A stretch of 64,000 nt of DNA from Hymenobacter daecheongensis DSM 21074 (GCF_900141805.1 NZ_FQYN01000001.1:310001-374000), one strand, 5' to 3'. Numbered from the stretch's first letter, positions 8,200 through 17,449 are shown. Numbers and translations: made by a program. The notes: generated by a model not told the origin, from the letters alone.

Positions 8200-8703
8200 A
8201 TGCTCCTTCGTCCGTTGTTGTGCGCTTTTTCCTTGCTGAGCCTTGCCACTACGGTCCTGGCCCAGCAGCCCGACCGGCCGGTGGCCGTGGTAGTGCCCGC
8301 CGCTGGCCGCCCGGCTAGCCCGGCCCAGTCCATGCAGGAGTTTGACCAATTGATAGCGGAGCCGGTGCGGGAGGCCCGACGCACGCTGGCCGAAGCCCAG
8401 CGGCGCTATCAGGCAGGCCTGCGACCCGGCGAAACCTTCTACCTGACCACCCGCGTGCAGGACCCCGACGGCACCTTTGAGCAGGTGTTTGTGCTGGTGC
8501 GGCAGTGGGAAGGCCCCTACGTGCAGGGCACCATTGCCAATGCGCTGGAAGCCGTGAAAACCTACGCGGCCGGCCAGGAAATTGAGTTTACGACCAGCGC
8601 CGTGCTCGACTGGACGCTGGTGAGGGCCAACGGCGCCGAGGAGGGCAACTACGTGGGCAAGTTCCTGGATATTCAGCGCCGCCTCGACGCGCTGGACCGC
8701 TGA
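8200..8703 (+). CDS. Secreted DUF2314-like protein
   Basis: 167 residues with a signal peptide (MLLRPLLCAFSLLSLATTVL, cleavage after AQ near residue 22). The central part has the DUF2314 layout. GETFYLTTRVQDPDGTFEQV is followed by VQGTIANAL, then an ending VLDWTLVRANGAEEGNYVGK that corresponds to the family's 'V.DW ... G..VG.F' close. The role is unknown. It is monocistronic, with rocD 117 bp downstream in the same direction. Confidence 0.6.
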   Translation: MLLRPLLCAFSLLSLATTVLAQQPDRPVAVVVPAAGRPASPAQSMQEFDQLIAEPVREARRTLAEAQRRYQAGLRPGETFYLTTRVQDPDGTFEQVFVLVRQWEGPYVQGTIANALEAVKTYAAGQEIEFTTSAVLDWTLVRANGAEEGNYVGKFLDIQRRLDALDR

Positions 8704-8820
8704 GTGGTGGGCCACCGCTCCGCGCAACGGCGAAACGCCGACGGCTGGTCTGGGCCGGCCATTTTTGCGTATTTTTGAAGGAATTAAACCTATTTTCTGG
8801 TCTAAACCTGCTCCTTCCCC

Positions 8821-10077
8821 ATGCACGCCACTCCCACCCATCCTGCCGAAACCGCCAGCCGCAGCCAGGAGCTGATGGCCCTCGAAGACCGCTACGGTGC
8901 CCACAACTACCACCCGCTGCCCGTGGTGCTGAGCCGGGGCGAAGGCGTGCATCTGTGGGATGTGGAAGGCCGACGCTACTACGATTTCCTCTCAGCCTAC
9001 TCGGCTGTGAACCAGGGCCATTGTCACCCACGCATCATTGGGGCTATGGTGGAGCAGGCGCAGAAGCTTACCCTTACCAGCCGCGCGTTTTTCAACGACC
9101 AGCTCGGAGCCGCGGAGAAGCAGCTGTGCGAGCTGTTCAACTACGACAAGGCCCTGCTGATGAACTCGGGGGCCGAAGCGGTGGAAACGGCCCTGAAGCT
9201 GGCCCGCAAGTGGGGCTACCAGGAGAAAGGCATTGCCCCTAATCAGGCCCGGATATTGGTGGCCGAGCACAACTTCCACGGCCGCACCACGGGCATTATC
9301 TCCTTCAGCACCGACGGCGACAGCACCGGCGGTTTCGGCCCCTACATGCCGGGTTATCAAGTGGTTCCTTATGACGACCTGGAAGCGCTGGCCGAGGCGC
9401 TGCAGGACCCGCACGTCTGCGCTTTCCTGGTGGAGCCCATTCAGGGCGAAGCCGGCGTGATGGTGCCCTCCGAGGGCTATCTGGCCAAGGCCTTTGCACT
9501 GTGCAGAGAGCATAAGGTGCTGTTTATTGCCGATGAGATTCAGACCGGGCTGGGCCGCACCGGTGAGCTGCTGGCCACCTGCTACGAGGGCGTGCACGCC
9601 GACATTCTGGTGCTGGGCAAGGCCCTAAGCGGCGGCGTGCTGCCGGTATCGGCGGTGCTGGCGCGCGATGAGGTGATGCTGACCATTCAGCCCGGCCAGC
9701 ACGGCTCTACTTTCGGCGGCAACCCGCTGGCCTGCGCCGTGCTGCGGGCCGCGCTGGACGTACTGCACGACGAGCACCTGATCAGCAATGCGCGCATTTT
9801 GGGCGAGGTATTCCGGGAGCGGATGCGCCGGGTGATGGCAAAACGCCCCGAAGTAGTGGAGCTGGTGCGCGGCAAAGGTCTGCTGAATGCCGTAGTGATA
9901 CGGCCCGCCGAAGATGGCCGCACGGCCTGGGACGTGTGCGTGACGCTGATGGAGCGCGGCCTGCTGGCCAAGCCCACGCACGGCGACATCATCCGCTTTG
10001 CCCCGCCGCTGGTGATTACGGAGGAGCAGATGCACGAGGCCTGCGACATCATTGAGCAGGTAATACTAGAGTTTTAA
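8821..10077 (+). CDS. rocD: Ornithine--oxo-acid transaminase
   Basis: A PLP enzyme converting ornithine and 2-oxoglutarate to glutamate semialdehyde and glutamate, linking arginine and proline metabolism. 418 residues, a normal length. Class III aminotransferase marks are [19 protein letters not shown] (115-133), the cofactor Asp in [12 protein letters not shown] (D238), and the Schiff-base lysine K267 in [10 protein letters not shown]. '[17 protein letters not shown]' (54-70) is characteristic of ornithine aminotransferases. A -7-like box TATTTTTG at 8770-8777 precedes it, and a strong terminator follows. Confidence 0.95.
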   Translation: MHATPTHPAETASRSQELMALEDRYGAHNYHPLPVVLSRGEGVHLWDVEGRRYYDFLSAYSAVNQGHCHPRIIGAMVEQAQKLTLTSRAFFNDQLGAAEKQLCELFNYDKALLMNSGAEAVETALKLARKWGYQEKGIAPNQARILVAEHNFHGRTTGIISFSTDGDSTGGFGPYMPGYQVVPYDDLEALAEALQDPHVCAFLVEPIQGEAGVMVPSEGYLAKAFALCREHKVLFIADEIQTGLGRTGELLATCYEGVHADILVLGKALSGGVLPVSAVLARDEVMLTIQPGQHGSTFGGNPLACAVLRAALDVLHDEHLISNARILGEVFRERMRRVMAKRPEVVELVRGKGLLNAVVIRPAEDGRTAWDVCVTLMERGLLAKPTHGDIIRFAPPLVITEEQMHEACDIIEQVILEF

Positions 10078-10094
10078 GCGCCGCTGCCGACGCA

Positions 10095-10138
10095 CAAAAA
10101 AGCGGACCTTCTGCCAAGCAGAGGGTCCGCTTTTTTGT
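10095..10138 (+). terminator. Rho-independent terminator of rocD
   Basis: AAAAAAGCGGACC...GGTCCGCTTTTTT forms a stem of about 18 bp closed by a short loop, with T and A runs on the two sides. It begins 17 bp after the rocD stop. The 242-bp spacer up to 10319 holds nothing else I can identify. Confidence 0.92.
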
Positions 10139-10319
10139 GGAAGCCAAATAGCCGACAAAGGTCGAGGCGGAGGCGCTAGTAGCTTCCGGCTCCCAAAACC
10201 AGTGCTGACCGGGGAAATATTCCCGTTGGTGGGGTGAAGCGGAAACTTAATCGAACATAGGAAAGGTTAGAGGGCCAGACAATGTAATTTTACAGCATCA
10301 CATCCTCGATCCTACCGCC

Positions 10320-10535
10320 ATGCGCGCCCTCATTGCTTTATTTTTTGGCATTATTCTGATAACCACCGGCTGTCAGACGGGGCGCTCGGCTTTACATGGC
10401 CAGGGCTTGCGGCCGATGGCCGGCACCCGGGTTTCGGCAGATACCACGGTGGTATTGCTGCACGATTCGCAGGGCCCACAAGCCACCCGCGTGACGATGA
10501 CGACCACCGAAGCGGCTTCGTTCAGCCAAGAATAG
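10320..10535 (+). CDS. Small hypothetical lipoprotein
   Basis: 71 residues. The signal sequence MRALIALFFGIILITTGC ends in a lipobox (ITTGC), so Cys18 would be lipidated after cleavage. The mature part is only about 54 residues, rich in Thr and Ser, with no recognisable domain. A second lipoprotein gene with the similar lipobox LLTTGC follows about 150 bp downstream. The function is unknown; I am fairly sure it is a real gene because of the lipobox and the position of the ATG. Confidence 0.6.
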   Translation: MRALIALFFGIILITTGCQTGRSALHGQGLRPMAGTRVSADTTVVLLHDSQGPQATRVTMTTTEAASFSQE

Positions 10536-10682
10536 CGGCTGGCATTGCCTACGCCGGAACAAGAACGCTGGTGCTTTTCCGTTTTTTCTGGCCGCGTGCT
10601 GCCTCTTGCCGGGCGGGCGCGGCTTTCTTATGCGGATGAAAAGCTGATTTCCCTGCCCGGCAAAGGCGACTTACTTTTGGGC

Positions 10683-11201
10683 ATGAATCCATTGCTGCGC
10701 TGCCTACTGCCGGCCGCTTTCCTGCTCACTACCGGCTGCCGGAGCGGAAAAGTGGCCTTTGAGTTTGCCCCACCCCCGCCCGCGCCCACCGAAATAGCGG
10801 GCCACCCCAAGCCGACGGCCGCTCCACCAGCCCTGGCTGCGCCAGCCACTGTGCCGGCAGCGGTAGCCGTTGCGTCGGCTCCCGCACCGCGCCCCAGCGC
10901 CGCCCCCACCCCATACTTCGGCTACCGCCACTCGGCCCTACTGCATCGGCGTGAGGCGGCGGCACGCGCACCTTCCCGCCGCACCCCGCCCCCTGACGAC
11001 AGCACGGAGCACAAAACCCGGCATCTGGTGCTGGGTGGTCTGCTGGTAGTCGGCGGCGTAGTGGGCGGCATTCTGCTGGGCGGCTGGCTGGGACTGGGCG
11101 TAGGCGCGGCCGTGGTACTGGCCGGCTACTACTTTCTGGGGCTGGCCTTTGGCGGCAAGCACGGCTGGCGGGAGGTGTTTCAGGAGTTCTTCAACCTGTA
11201 G
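10683..11201 (+). CDS. Hypothetical lipoprotein with Pro/Ala linker and C-terminal membrane segment
   Basis: 172 residues from the ATG at 10683. An in-frame TTG at 10545 is a poorer start because it buries the signal peptide. MNPLLRCLLPAAFLLTTGC is a signal peptide with a lipobox. A Pro/Ala-rich low-complexity linker (about residues 28-75) and a basic stretch follow. Next comes a long Gly/Val/Leu hydrophobic region (about 117-155) that would form one or two membrane helices, and then a short amphipathic tail. No known domain is recognised. A dense cluster of inverted repeats (family F) follows immediately. Confidence 0.6.
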   Translation: MNPLLRCLLPAAFLLTTGCRSGKVAFEFAPPPPAPTEIAGHPKPTAAPPALAAPATVPAAVAVASAPAPRPSAAPTPYFGYRHSALLHRREAAARAPSRRTPPPDDSTEHKTRHLVLGGLLVVGGVVGGILLGGWLGLGVGAAVVLAGYYFLGLAFGGKHGWREVFQEFFNL

Positions 11202-11239
11202 GCAGCGCGGAAGTGCTTTCCCACGATTGTTTTCGGCCG

Positions 11240-11418
11240 CTTTCCCAGCGGAAGTGCCTTGATGTAATTGTTTTCAGGCACTTCCGCTGGGAAAGGGGGC
11301 AAAAACAATTACATCGAGGCACTTCCGTTGGGAAAGAGGGCTGCCGTAATTGTTTTTGCATTCTTTCCCAACGGAAGTGCCTGGCCACACTTGCGGGGAC
11401 GCCCTTCCGCAAGTGTGG
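11240..11418. repeat. Family F interleaved inverted-repeat cluster
   Basis: Four copies of a 19-nt unit (CTTTCCCAGCGGAAGTGCC or its complement) lie at 11240-11258 (+), 11277-11295 (-), 11318-11336 (-) and 11363-11381 (+). A second motif GATGTAATTGTTTT alternates with them, inverted at 11302-11315 and partly repeated near 11346. A separate 12-bp stem (CCACACTTGCGG) at 11385-11418 closes the cluster. Two or more competing stem pairings are possible. It fills most of the 314-bp spacer before hemB. Confidence 0.85.
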
Positions 11419-11443
11419 CGGCCTAACTTGCCCCAGGCCCGGA

Positions 11444-11474
11444 TTGAGTCTCGTCCTTCGCAACCTTACCTTTG
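11444..11474 (+). promoter_or_regulatory. Bacteroidota-type promoter of hemB
   Basis: TTG (11444-11446) is followed after 20 nt by TACCTTTG (11467-11474), matching the Bacteroidota -33/-7 consensus. The start codon at 11516 would have a leader of about 35 nt. Confidence 0.7.
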
Positions 11475-11515
11475 CCCGCGCTGTTCTTCCTCATCTTCTC
11501 ATCTGAAAACGCCCT

Positions 11516-12508
11516 ATGCCCCAGCTCCCCACGCACCGCCCGCGCCGCAACCGTAAGTCCCAGGTTATCCGCGACATGGTGCAGGAAACCCGCCTCACCA
11601 CCCACGATTTTATCTTCCCGCTTTTCCTTATCGAAGGCCAGAACCAGCAGGTAGAAGTGAAGTCTATGCCGGGCATTTTTCGGTTTTCGGCCGACCGGAT
11701 CATTGATGAAATCGGGCAGTGCGTGGAGCTGGGCATTCATACGTTCGCGCCGTTTCCGAGCATCAATGACAACCTGAAGGATCGTTTGGCGCGCGAGTCG
11801 GCCAACGCGGAGGGGCTGTACCTGAAGACGGTGGCTGATATCAAGCGGCAGTTTCCGGACGTAGTGCTGATGACTGACGTGGCCATGGACCCTTACTCCA
11901 GCGACGGCCACGATGGGGTGGTGGATGCCGAATCGGGCGAAATCCTCAACGATGCCACGCTGGAAGTGCTGGGCCAGATGGCCCTGGCCCAGGCCCGCGC
12001 CGGTGCCGACATCATCGGCCCTTCGGATATGATGGATGGCCGCGTGGCCTGGATCCGGGACGTGCTCGACAGCAACGCCTTTGGCCACGTGAGCATCATG
12101 AGCTACACGGCCAAGTATGCCTCCGCCTTCTACGGCCCCTTCCGCGACGCGCTGGATTCGGCCCCCAAGAAGGGCGATAAGAAAAGCTACCAGATGAACC
12201 CCGCCAACCGCCGCGAAGCCCTGCGCGAGCTGGCCCTCGACGAGGCCGAAGGGGCCGATATGGTGATGGTGAAACCCGCCCTGAGCTACCTCGACGTGAT
12301 TCTGGATGTGAAAAACCACACCAACCTACCCGTAACGGCCTACAACGTATCGGGCGAGTACGCTATGGTGAAGGCCGCCGCCCAGCAGGGCTGGCTCGAT
12401 GGCGAAAAAACCATGATGGAAGTCCTGACCAGCATCAAGCGGGCTGGGGCCGATGCTATTCTGACCTATTTCGCCAAGGAAGCCGCCGCGGTGCTGCGCC
12501 GGGGCTAA
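11516..12508 (+). CDS. hemB: Delta-aminolevulinic acid dehydratase (porphobilinogen synthase)
   Basis: Condenses two 5-aminolevulinate molecules to porphobilinogen in heme synthesis. 330 residues, full length. The two Schiff-base lysines are visible: K200 in SYTAKYASAFYGPFRDA and K253 in MVMVKPALSYLD. The metal loop reads DVAMDPYSSDGHDG (121-134), the aspartate type without the three cysteines of zinc enzymes. This suggests Mg2+- or K+-dependent regulation rather than catalytic zinc. It has its own promoter and terminator, so it is monocistronic. Confidence 0.97.
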   Translation: MPQLPTHRPRRNRKSQVIRDMVQETRLTTHDFIFPLFLIEGQNQQVEVKSMPGIFRFSADRIIDEIGQCVELGIHTFAPFPSINDNLKDRLARESANAEGLYLKTVADIKRQFPDVVLMTDVAMDPYSSDGHDGVVDAESGEILNDATLEVLGQMALAQARAGADIIGPSDMMDGRVAWIRDVLDSNAFGHVSIMSYTAKYASAFYGPFRDALDSAPKKGDKKSYQMNPANRREALRELALDEAEGADMVMVKPALSYLDVILDVKNHTNLPVTAYNVSGEYAMVKAAAQQGWLDGEKTMMEVLTSIKRAGADAILTYFAKEAAAVLRRG

Positions 12509-12533
12509 AATCGTTTCCTAGCCGTAACTTCAG

Positions 12534-12560
12534 GAACGCGCTCCGGCGCGTTCTTTTTTT
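12534..12560 (+). terminator. Rho-independent terminator of hemB
   Basis: GAACGCGC-TCCG-GCGCGTTC followed by seven T, 25 bp after the hemB stop. The T run ends 26 bp before the next start codon. Confidence 0.9.
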
Positions 12561-12585
12561 GCCCGCATCATTACAGTTTTGCGCT

Positions 12586-13092
12586 ATGCTAATCCGCCTT
12601 GCCACCGCCGCCGACCTGCCCGCCATTATGGCCCTCATTCGAAAAGTAGTGCCGCTGATGCAGGCCGGCGGCAATTTTCAGTGGGAAGGTGACTACCCGA
12701 ACGAGGAAGTATTTCGGCAGGACATTGCCCGCAACCACCTCTGGGTGGCCGAGCTGGCGGGGCAGGTGGCCGCCGTAGCCGCCCTCACCTACAACGACCA
12801 GGACCCTGAATATGTCCAGGCCGACTGGGATGCCACCGAGCCGGCCCTCGTCACGCACCGCCTGGCCGTAGACCCGGCAGCCCAGGGTCACGGGCTGGCG
12901 GCGGCACTACTCCGGCACGCCGAAACCCTAGCCGCCCGGCACAGCCTGCAGGTGCTGCGCGTGGATACCAATTCCGAGAACACGGCTACGCAACTGCTTT
13001 TTCCGAAGCTGGGCTACCGCTTCGCGGGCGAAATCACGCTAGGGTTTCGGCCGGGGCTGCGGTTTTTCTGCTATGAGAAGCGGCTTGGTTAG
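12586..13092 (+). CDS. GNAT family N-acetyltransferase
   Basis: 168 residues from the ATG at 12586 (MLIRLATAADLPAIMALI); an in-frame TTG at 12559 lies in the terminator T run and is unlikely. It has the GNAT fold signature: THRLAVDPAAQGHGLAAALL (acetyl-CoA motif A, about residues 94-113), then VLRVDTNSENTATQLLFPKL and GYRF. The substrate cannot be told from sequence. Its stop overlaps the stop of the convergent secreted-protein gene by 4 bp. Confidence 0.85.
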   Translation: MLIRLATAADLPAIMALIRKVVPLMQAGGNFQWEGDYPNEEVFRQDIARNHLWVAELAGQVAAVAALTYNDQDPEYVQADWDATEPALVTHRLAVDPAAQGHGLAAALLRHAETLAARHSLQVLRVDTNSENTATQLLFPKLGYRFAGEITLGFRPGLRFFCYEKRLG

Positions 13093-13664
13093 TCGGTAAG
13101 CTGGAAGGCTTGCAACTCCTGCAGCTCCTTTAGAATCTGGCGTTCCCAGGCTTCCTGGGCCTGTTCGATGGTGCCATAGGCCGTTTCCTCGGTGTACTTA
13201 ACCTGCCGCTGCTGGTCTTCTTTGAGGAGTTGCGCGCTTAGCTCCTGCAGATCGGGCTTGCCTACCATAATAATTTTCCAGGCATTGGCCCGCCCCTGCT
13301 GGCGAAGTCGGCGCGCGTATATTTCCTGGATATCGAAGAGCGTTTGCTGGTAGCGGAGGCTGCGCGACACTTCGCTTACTTCCGTGGTGTCGAGCCAGGA
13401 GGCGGAACGAAACATATTGTTGTGCACCACAGCATTCCCGCGCTTACCCAGCAAATCGTACGCATTGCCTTCCATACCAAACTGAAAAACGGCGCTACTG
13501 CCGCGCATATTGGTATTGGCTCGCAGCGCTAAGCGAAAATCAGCAGCAGTAAGGCGTCGGGTGGCGCTCCAGGGCAGGTAGTCGGCGGTAGCAGCGGCCG
13601 TGAGCTGCGCCTGAGCGGGAAGAGTGACCAGGGCGAGCAGAAGGAACAATAGAAGGCGCAGCAT
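13089..13664 (-). CDS. Secreted hypothetical protein
   Basis: 191 residues with a clear signal peptide (MLRLLLFLLLALVTLPAQAQ). The mature N-terminus 'YLPWSATRRLTAADF' resembles the start of DUF922-type secreted proteins of Bacteroidota ('W...R.LTW.DF'). I see no HExxH metal motif, so enzymatic activity is not supported. The C-terminal third is charged and probably helical. Its 3' end overlaps that of the convergent acetyltransferase gene by 4 bp, so the pair share a stop region with no room for a terminator. Confidence 0.65.
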   Translation of the reverse strand: MLRLLLFLLLALVTLPAQAQLTAAATADYLPWSATRRLTAADFRLALRANTNMRGSSAVFQFGMEGNAYDLLGKRGNAVVHNNMFRSASWLDTTEVSEVSRSLRYQQTLFDIQEIYARRLRQQGRANAWKIIMVGKPDLQELSAQLLKEDQQRQVKYTEETAYGTIEQAQEAWERQILKELQELQAFQLTD

Positions 13665-13705
13665 AGGGGCTGATTGAGGCTAATCGAGTGGTATAAAAAT
13701 ACACT

Positions 13706-15070
13706 TCAGCCCCCGAACGGCCACCGCCCCAGCCGGCGGCTCCAGAGCAAAAACACGATGACGCCCGTGCTAATCACCGTGAGGCCCGAGAGCATGAAGG
13801 CGGGGCCAGTGCTCCAGAAAATGAGCAGCCACACCGCCACGGCCACCACCACGGGCAGCGGATACAGCGGCATCCGGAAGGGCAAGTGGGCCTTGCCCTC
13901 ACGGCGGCGCAGCAGCACCAGCCCCACGGCCTGCCCCACAAACTGCACCAGAATGCGCATGGCCAGAATGGCCGTGATGACCTCGCCGATCCGGAACAGC
14001 AGGCTGAACACGAAGCCCAGGCCGCCCAGAATCAGCAGCGAAACGTGGGGGAAGTGCTTGGTGGGGTGGGTTTTGGCGAAGAGCGGCAGAAACTCGCCGT
14101 CGGCGGCGGCGGCGTAGGGGATGCGCGAGTAGCCCAGCAGCACCGCAAACAACGAGGCAAACGCCACCCACAGCACCAGCGCCGTGGCCCACTGCGCCGC
14201 CACCGCCCCGTACAGCCGTTCCACGAAGGTGCTGACGATGAACTCGGAATGCTGGGCCTCCTGCCACGGAATGACTGTGCCCACGCTCCAGTTCAGCAGC
14301 AGATACAGACCCGCAATGCCCAGAATGCTCAGGAAAATGCTGCGCGGAATCACGCGCTGCGGGTTTTTTATCTCGCCGCCCAGGTGGCACACGTTGTAGT
14401 AGCCCAGGTAGCTATACACCGTTTTCACGGCGGCCTGCCCCATGGCCGCCGACAGCAGCAGGCCCGGCAGCGCCCCGAAGCCACCCGTCGGCAGCCACGC
14501 CACGGTGTGCGTACTATGCGTGAGCCCGCCGAAAATCAGCCAGGCCATGAGACCCAGCACGCCCACCCACAGCAGCACACCCAGCCGGCCAATGTCTTCG
14601 ATGCGGCGGTAGAGCAGCCCGATGAGCGCCAGCACCACCACCCCCGATACCAGCTTGGGCTGCCACCACGCCGTGAAAGGCACGAGGTAGCCGAAATACT
14701 GCGCGAAGCCGATGGCCCCCGAGGCCACCACCAGCGGCGCCTGCACCAGCGTCTGCCACACGTACAGGAACGACATCAGCCGGCCCCACTTCTGCTCGCC
14801 GTAGGCCAGCTTCAGGAAGCGGTAGCTACCGCCGGCCTCGGGGTGAGCCGCGCCCAGCTCGCTCCAGATCATGCCATCGACCACGGCCAGGCCTGCGCCT
14901 ACCAGCCAGGCCAGCAGAAAGTACGGCCCCATCATGCCCATCACCAGCGGCAGCGTTACGAACGGGCCGATGCCGACCATGTCAATCATGTTCAGGGCGG
15001 TGGCCTGCAGCAGGCCCAGGCGGCGACGGAGCGGGGCGGCGGCAGTGGTAGCGGTAGAGGTGTCGGTCAT
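13706..15070 (-). CDS. APC superfamily amino acid permease
   Basis: 454 residues from the ATG at 15070; an in-frame ATG at 15106 would add 12 residues and cannot be excluded. It has about 12 hydrophobic segments. The first contains NMIDMVGIGPFVTLPLVMG, the APC helix-1 unwound substrate motif. 'MIWSELGAAHPEAGGSYRFL' (helices 2-3) is typical of amino acid/polyamine transporters. Probable role: sodium- or proton-coupled uptake or exchange of amino acids at the inner membrane; the substrate is unknown. It is divergent from the cation efflux gene, with under 100 bp between starts. Confidence 0.88.
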   Translation of the reverse strand: MTDTSTATTAAAPLRRRLGLLQATALNMIDMVGIGPFVTLPLVMGMMGPYFLLAWLVGAGLAVVDGMIWSELGAAHPEAGGSYRFLKLAYGEQKWGRLMSFLYVWQTLVQAPLVVASGAIGFAQYFGYLVPFTAWWQPKLVSGVVVLALIGLLYRRIEDIGRLGVLLWVGVLGLMAWLIFGGLTHSTHTVAWLPTGGFGALPGLLLSAAMGQAAVKTVYSYLGYYNVCHLGGEIKNPQRVIPRSIFLSILGIAGLYLLLNWSVGTVIPWQEAQHSEFIVSTFVERLYGAVAAQWATALVLWVAFASLFAVLLGYSRIPYAAAADGEFLPLFAKTHPTKHFPHVSLLILGGLGFVFSLLFRIGEVITAILAMRILVQFVGQAVGLVLLRRREGKAHLPFRMPLYPLPVVVAVAVWLLIFWSTGPAFMLSGLTVISTGVIVFLLWSRRLGRWPFGG

Positions 15071-15163
15071 AGGGGCGTAAAAGTCGGATAAAAGCGGATT
15101 GTTCACACCCAGTATTTAACCCCGGCCAACTACCCTGCGTAGGGTAGCCACCAACTTCTTCCT

Positions 15164-16129
15164 ATGGCCAACCCCAACGCTTCCCAATCCGCGCTTTATG
15201 GCGGCATTGCTGCCAACGTAGGCATTGCCGTCAGCAAATTCGTGGCGGCCTACTTCACCGGCTCCTCGGCCATGCTTTCCGAGGGTATTCACTCGCTGGT
15301 AGACAGCGGCAATGGCGTGCTGCTGCTGTTCGGCATCCGCCAGAGCCAGAAGCCCGCCGACCGCCGCCACCCCTTCGGGCGCAGCAAGGAGCAGTATTTC
15401 TGGGGACTGATTGTGGCCGTGCTGATTTTCGCCATCGGCGGCGGCATGTCGTTCTACGAGGGCATCAAGCATATTTCCGACCCCGAGCCCCTCACCGATC
15501 CGCTCTGGAACTATGTGGTGCTGGGCGTGGCCATCCTGTTTGAGGGCTGGGCCTGCTGGCTGGCCGTGAAGGCCCTGACGCAGAGCGCGGCCAGCGGCCA
15601 GAGCTTTGTGCAGCAACTGCGCACCAGCAAAGACCCGGCGGTATTTGCCTCGGTGCTCGAAAACCTGGCCGCTTTGTTTGGACTGGTTATCGCGCTGCTG
15701 GGCGTGTACCTGGGCCACGCCCTGAACAATCCGTACTTCGACGGCGGCGCTTCCGTGGCTATCGGGCTGCTGCTGATGCTGGTAGCCGTGTTTCTGGTGG
15801 GCCGCACCCGCAGCCTGCTGGTGGGCACCGGGGTTGATGATGCTACCATCGACAGCGTGATGACCCTGGTGGCGCGGCAGCCCGGCGTGGAGCAAACCCG
15901 CCCGCCCCTGACCATGTACCTGGGCCCTGCCGACGTAGTGCTGGCTCTCGACGTAGATTTTCATGACCACCTTTCGGCCGTGGAGCTGGAAATGGCCGTG
16001 TCGGCTATCCAGGAGGCGCTGCGCATCGCCCACCCCGAGTTTAAGCGCATCTTCATTGAGGCCAAAAGCCTGACCGGGAAAGAGCAGGATCCGATGCGGC
16101 CCACGGCGCAGATAACGCCGCAGATTTAG
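15164..16129 (+). CDS. Cation diffusion facilitator family transporter
   Basis: 321 residues. It exports divalent cations such as Zn, Fe or Mn in exchange for protons. The first part has six membrane segments; helix 2 carries LSEGIHSLVDSGNG (H43, D47 as metal-site residues), followed by HPFGRSKEQYFW (69-80), both diagnostic for CDF. Helix 5 shows ASVLENLAALFGL. A soluble C-terminal regulatory domain (about 205-300) contains 'ADVVLALDVDFHDHLSA'. The metal cannot be assigned from sequence. It is expressed away from the divergent permease. Confidence 0.92.
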   Translation: MANPNASQSALYGGIAANVGIAVSKFVAAYFTGSSAMLSEGIHSLVDSGNGVLLLFGIRQSQKPADRRHPFGRSKEQYFWGLIVAVLIFAIGGGMSFYEGIKHISDPEPLTDPLWNYVVLGVAILFEGWACWLAVKALTQSAASGQSFVQQLRTSKDPAVFASVLENLAALFGLVIALLGVYLGHALNNPYFDGGASVAIGLLLMLVAVFLVGRTRSLLVGTGVDDATIDSVMTLVARQPGVEQTRPPLTMYLGPADVVLALDVDFHDHLSAVELEMAVSAIQEALRIAHPEFKRIFIEAKSLTGKEQDPMRPTAQITPQI

Positions 16130-16242
16130 CCGCCCGGCCAGCCGGACTCAACCTCCGGGCCGGTTTGATGGTACACAGGGGGGTAGCCAAGCTTCGGATG
16201 GGGCGGGCTGCCGCCCTTTTTTGTTCGCCAATCACCGCTTTT

Positions 16243-17445
16243 ATGTCTTTTTTGCCGGATGCCACCAATCCGTTCCGCTCCTTCTGGATGGGCGGCTACG
16301 AATGCACCGACCAGCTCAACGCCTTCGGCCACCGCGTCGATTTTCTGCCCCTCACCGGCCATTTGCAGCGGCTTGACGAAGATTACCAGGCTCTGGCACC
16401 GTTCCAAATTCGTACCGTGCGCGAGGGAATCCGCTGGAGCCAGGTGGAAAAAGTGCCGTACCAATACGACTGGAGCACCGTGCAGACGCTGCTCGACGCG
16501 GGCCGCCGCCACGGCATTCAGCAGGTCTGGGACCTGTGCCACTTTGGCTACCCCGACGACCTGACGCCGCTGCATCCCATGTTTGCCCGGCGCTTTGCCC
16601 ACTTGTGCCGGGCCTTCGTCAGTTTTTACCGGCAGCAGCGCCCCGATGAGGTGCTTATCGTGACGCCCATCAACGAAGTGAGCTTTATGAGCTGGCTGGG
16701 CGGCGATGTGCGCGGCACCTCGCCCTATTGCGTGGGGCAGGGCTGGGAGGTGAAGCGCGGGCTGATGCGGGCCTACATTGAAGGCGTGGCCGCCCTGCGC
16801 GAGGCCGACCCCGGCATCCGCATTCTTACCACTGAGCCGCTGATCCATATCGTGCCCAACCACGGAGCCACCCGCACCCAGCGCGAGCGGGCCCGCGAAT
16901 TTGACCGCAACCAGTTTCAGGCCGTGGATATGCTGGCCGGCCGCCTCTGTCCCGAGCTGGGCGGCCGCGAAGAATACCTGGATCTGCTGGGCTTCAACTA
17001 CTACTACGACAACCAGTGGCAGCAGGAGCCGCGCGAAACGCTGCGCTGGGCCAATGAGGACCATGACCCGCGCTTTCGCCCGCTCAGCTTCCTGCTCGCC
17101 CGCGCCTGGCAGCGCTACCAGCGCCCCGTGGTGCTCACCGAAACCAGCCACCCCGGCATCGACCGGCCACTCTGGATGCAAATGATCGGGCGGGAGTGCG
17201 CTGCCGCATTGCGGGCAGGGGTGCCGCTGCTCGGGGCCTGCCTCTACCCCATCATCGACCGGCCCGACTGGGACCACCTCGACCAGTGGCACCGCGCCGG
17301 CCTCTGGGATGCTGATTTTCAGGATGATGCCCCGCCGGGCCGGGTGCTGTATCAGCCGTATGCCGAGGCGCTGCGCGAAGCCCAGGACGTAGTGCGGGCG
17401 GCAGTGCCGGATTCGGCAGGCTTACCAGCGCATTCCCTACTTTAG
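16243..17445 (+). CDS. Clan GH-A glycoside hydrolase (GH1-like)
   Basis: 400 residues from the ATG at 16243 (MSFLPDATNPFRSFWMGGYE); upstream in-frame starts add a low-quality extension. It is a TIM-barrel glycosidase: strand-4 acid/base motif TPINEVSF (E145) and strand-7 nucleophile motif VVLTETSHPG (E300). 'GGYECTDQ' at 17-24 resembles 'TGIECSYP' of the glycosidase at 56207, so the two look like distant paralogues. There is no signal peptide, so it is probably cytoplasmic. It ends 4 bp before the PLD-like gene and may be co-transcribed with it. The substrate is unknown, probably a small beta-glycoside. Confidence 0.75.
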   Translation: MSFLPDATNPFRSFWMGGYECTDQLNAFGHRVDFLPLTGHLQRLDEDYQALAPFQIRTVREGIRWSQVEKVPYQYDWSTVQTLLDAGRRHGIQQVWDLCHFGYPDDLTPLHPMFARRFAHLCRAFVSFYRQQRPDEVLIVTPINEVSFMSWLGGDVRGTSPYCVGQGWEVKRGLMRAYIEGVAALREADPGIRILTTEPLIHIVPNHGATRTQRERAREFDRNQFQAVDMLAGRLCPELGGREEYLDLLGFNYYYDNQWQQEPRETLRWANEDHDPRFRPLSFLLARAWQRYQRPVVLTETSHPGIDRPLWMQMIGRECAAALRAGVPLLGACLYPIIDRPDWDHLDQWHRAGLWDADFQDDAPPGRVLYQPYAEALREAQDVVRAAVPDSAGLPAHSLL

Positions 17446-17449
17446 CCCC

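Noticed and set aside
7773..8384. Long N-terminal extension of L28
   Set aside because: The frame happens to be open, but the extension covers the L28 promoter and the DUF5522 gene; native L28 starts at 7772.
11240..11418. CRISPR-like array
   Set aside because: The 19-nt units alternate in orientation and spacers are not of constant length; there are no cas genes. It is an inverted-repeat cluster.
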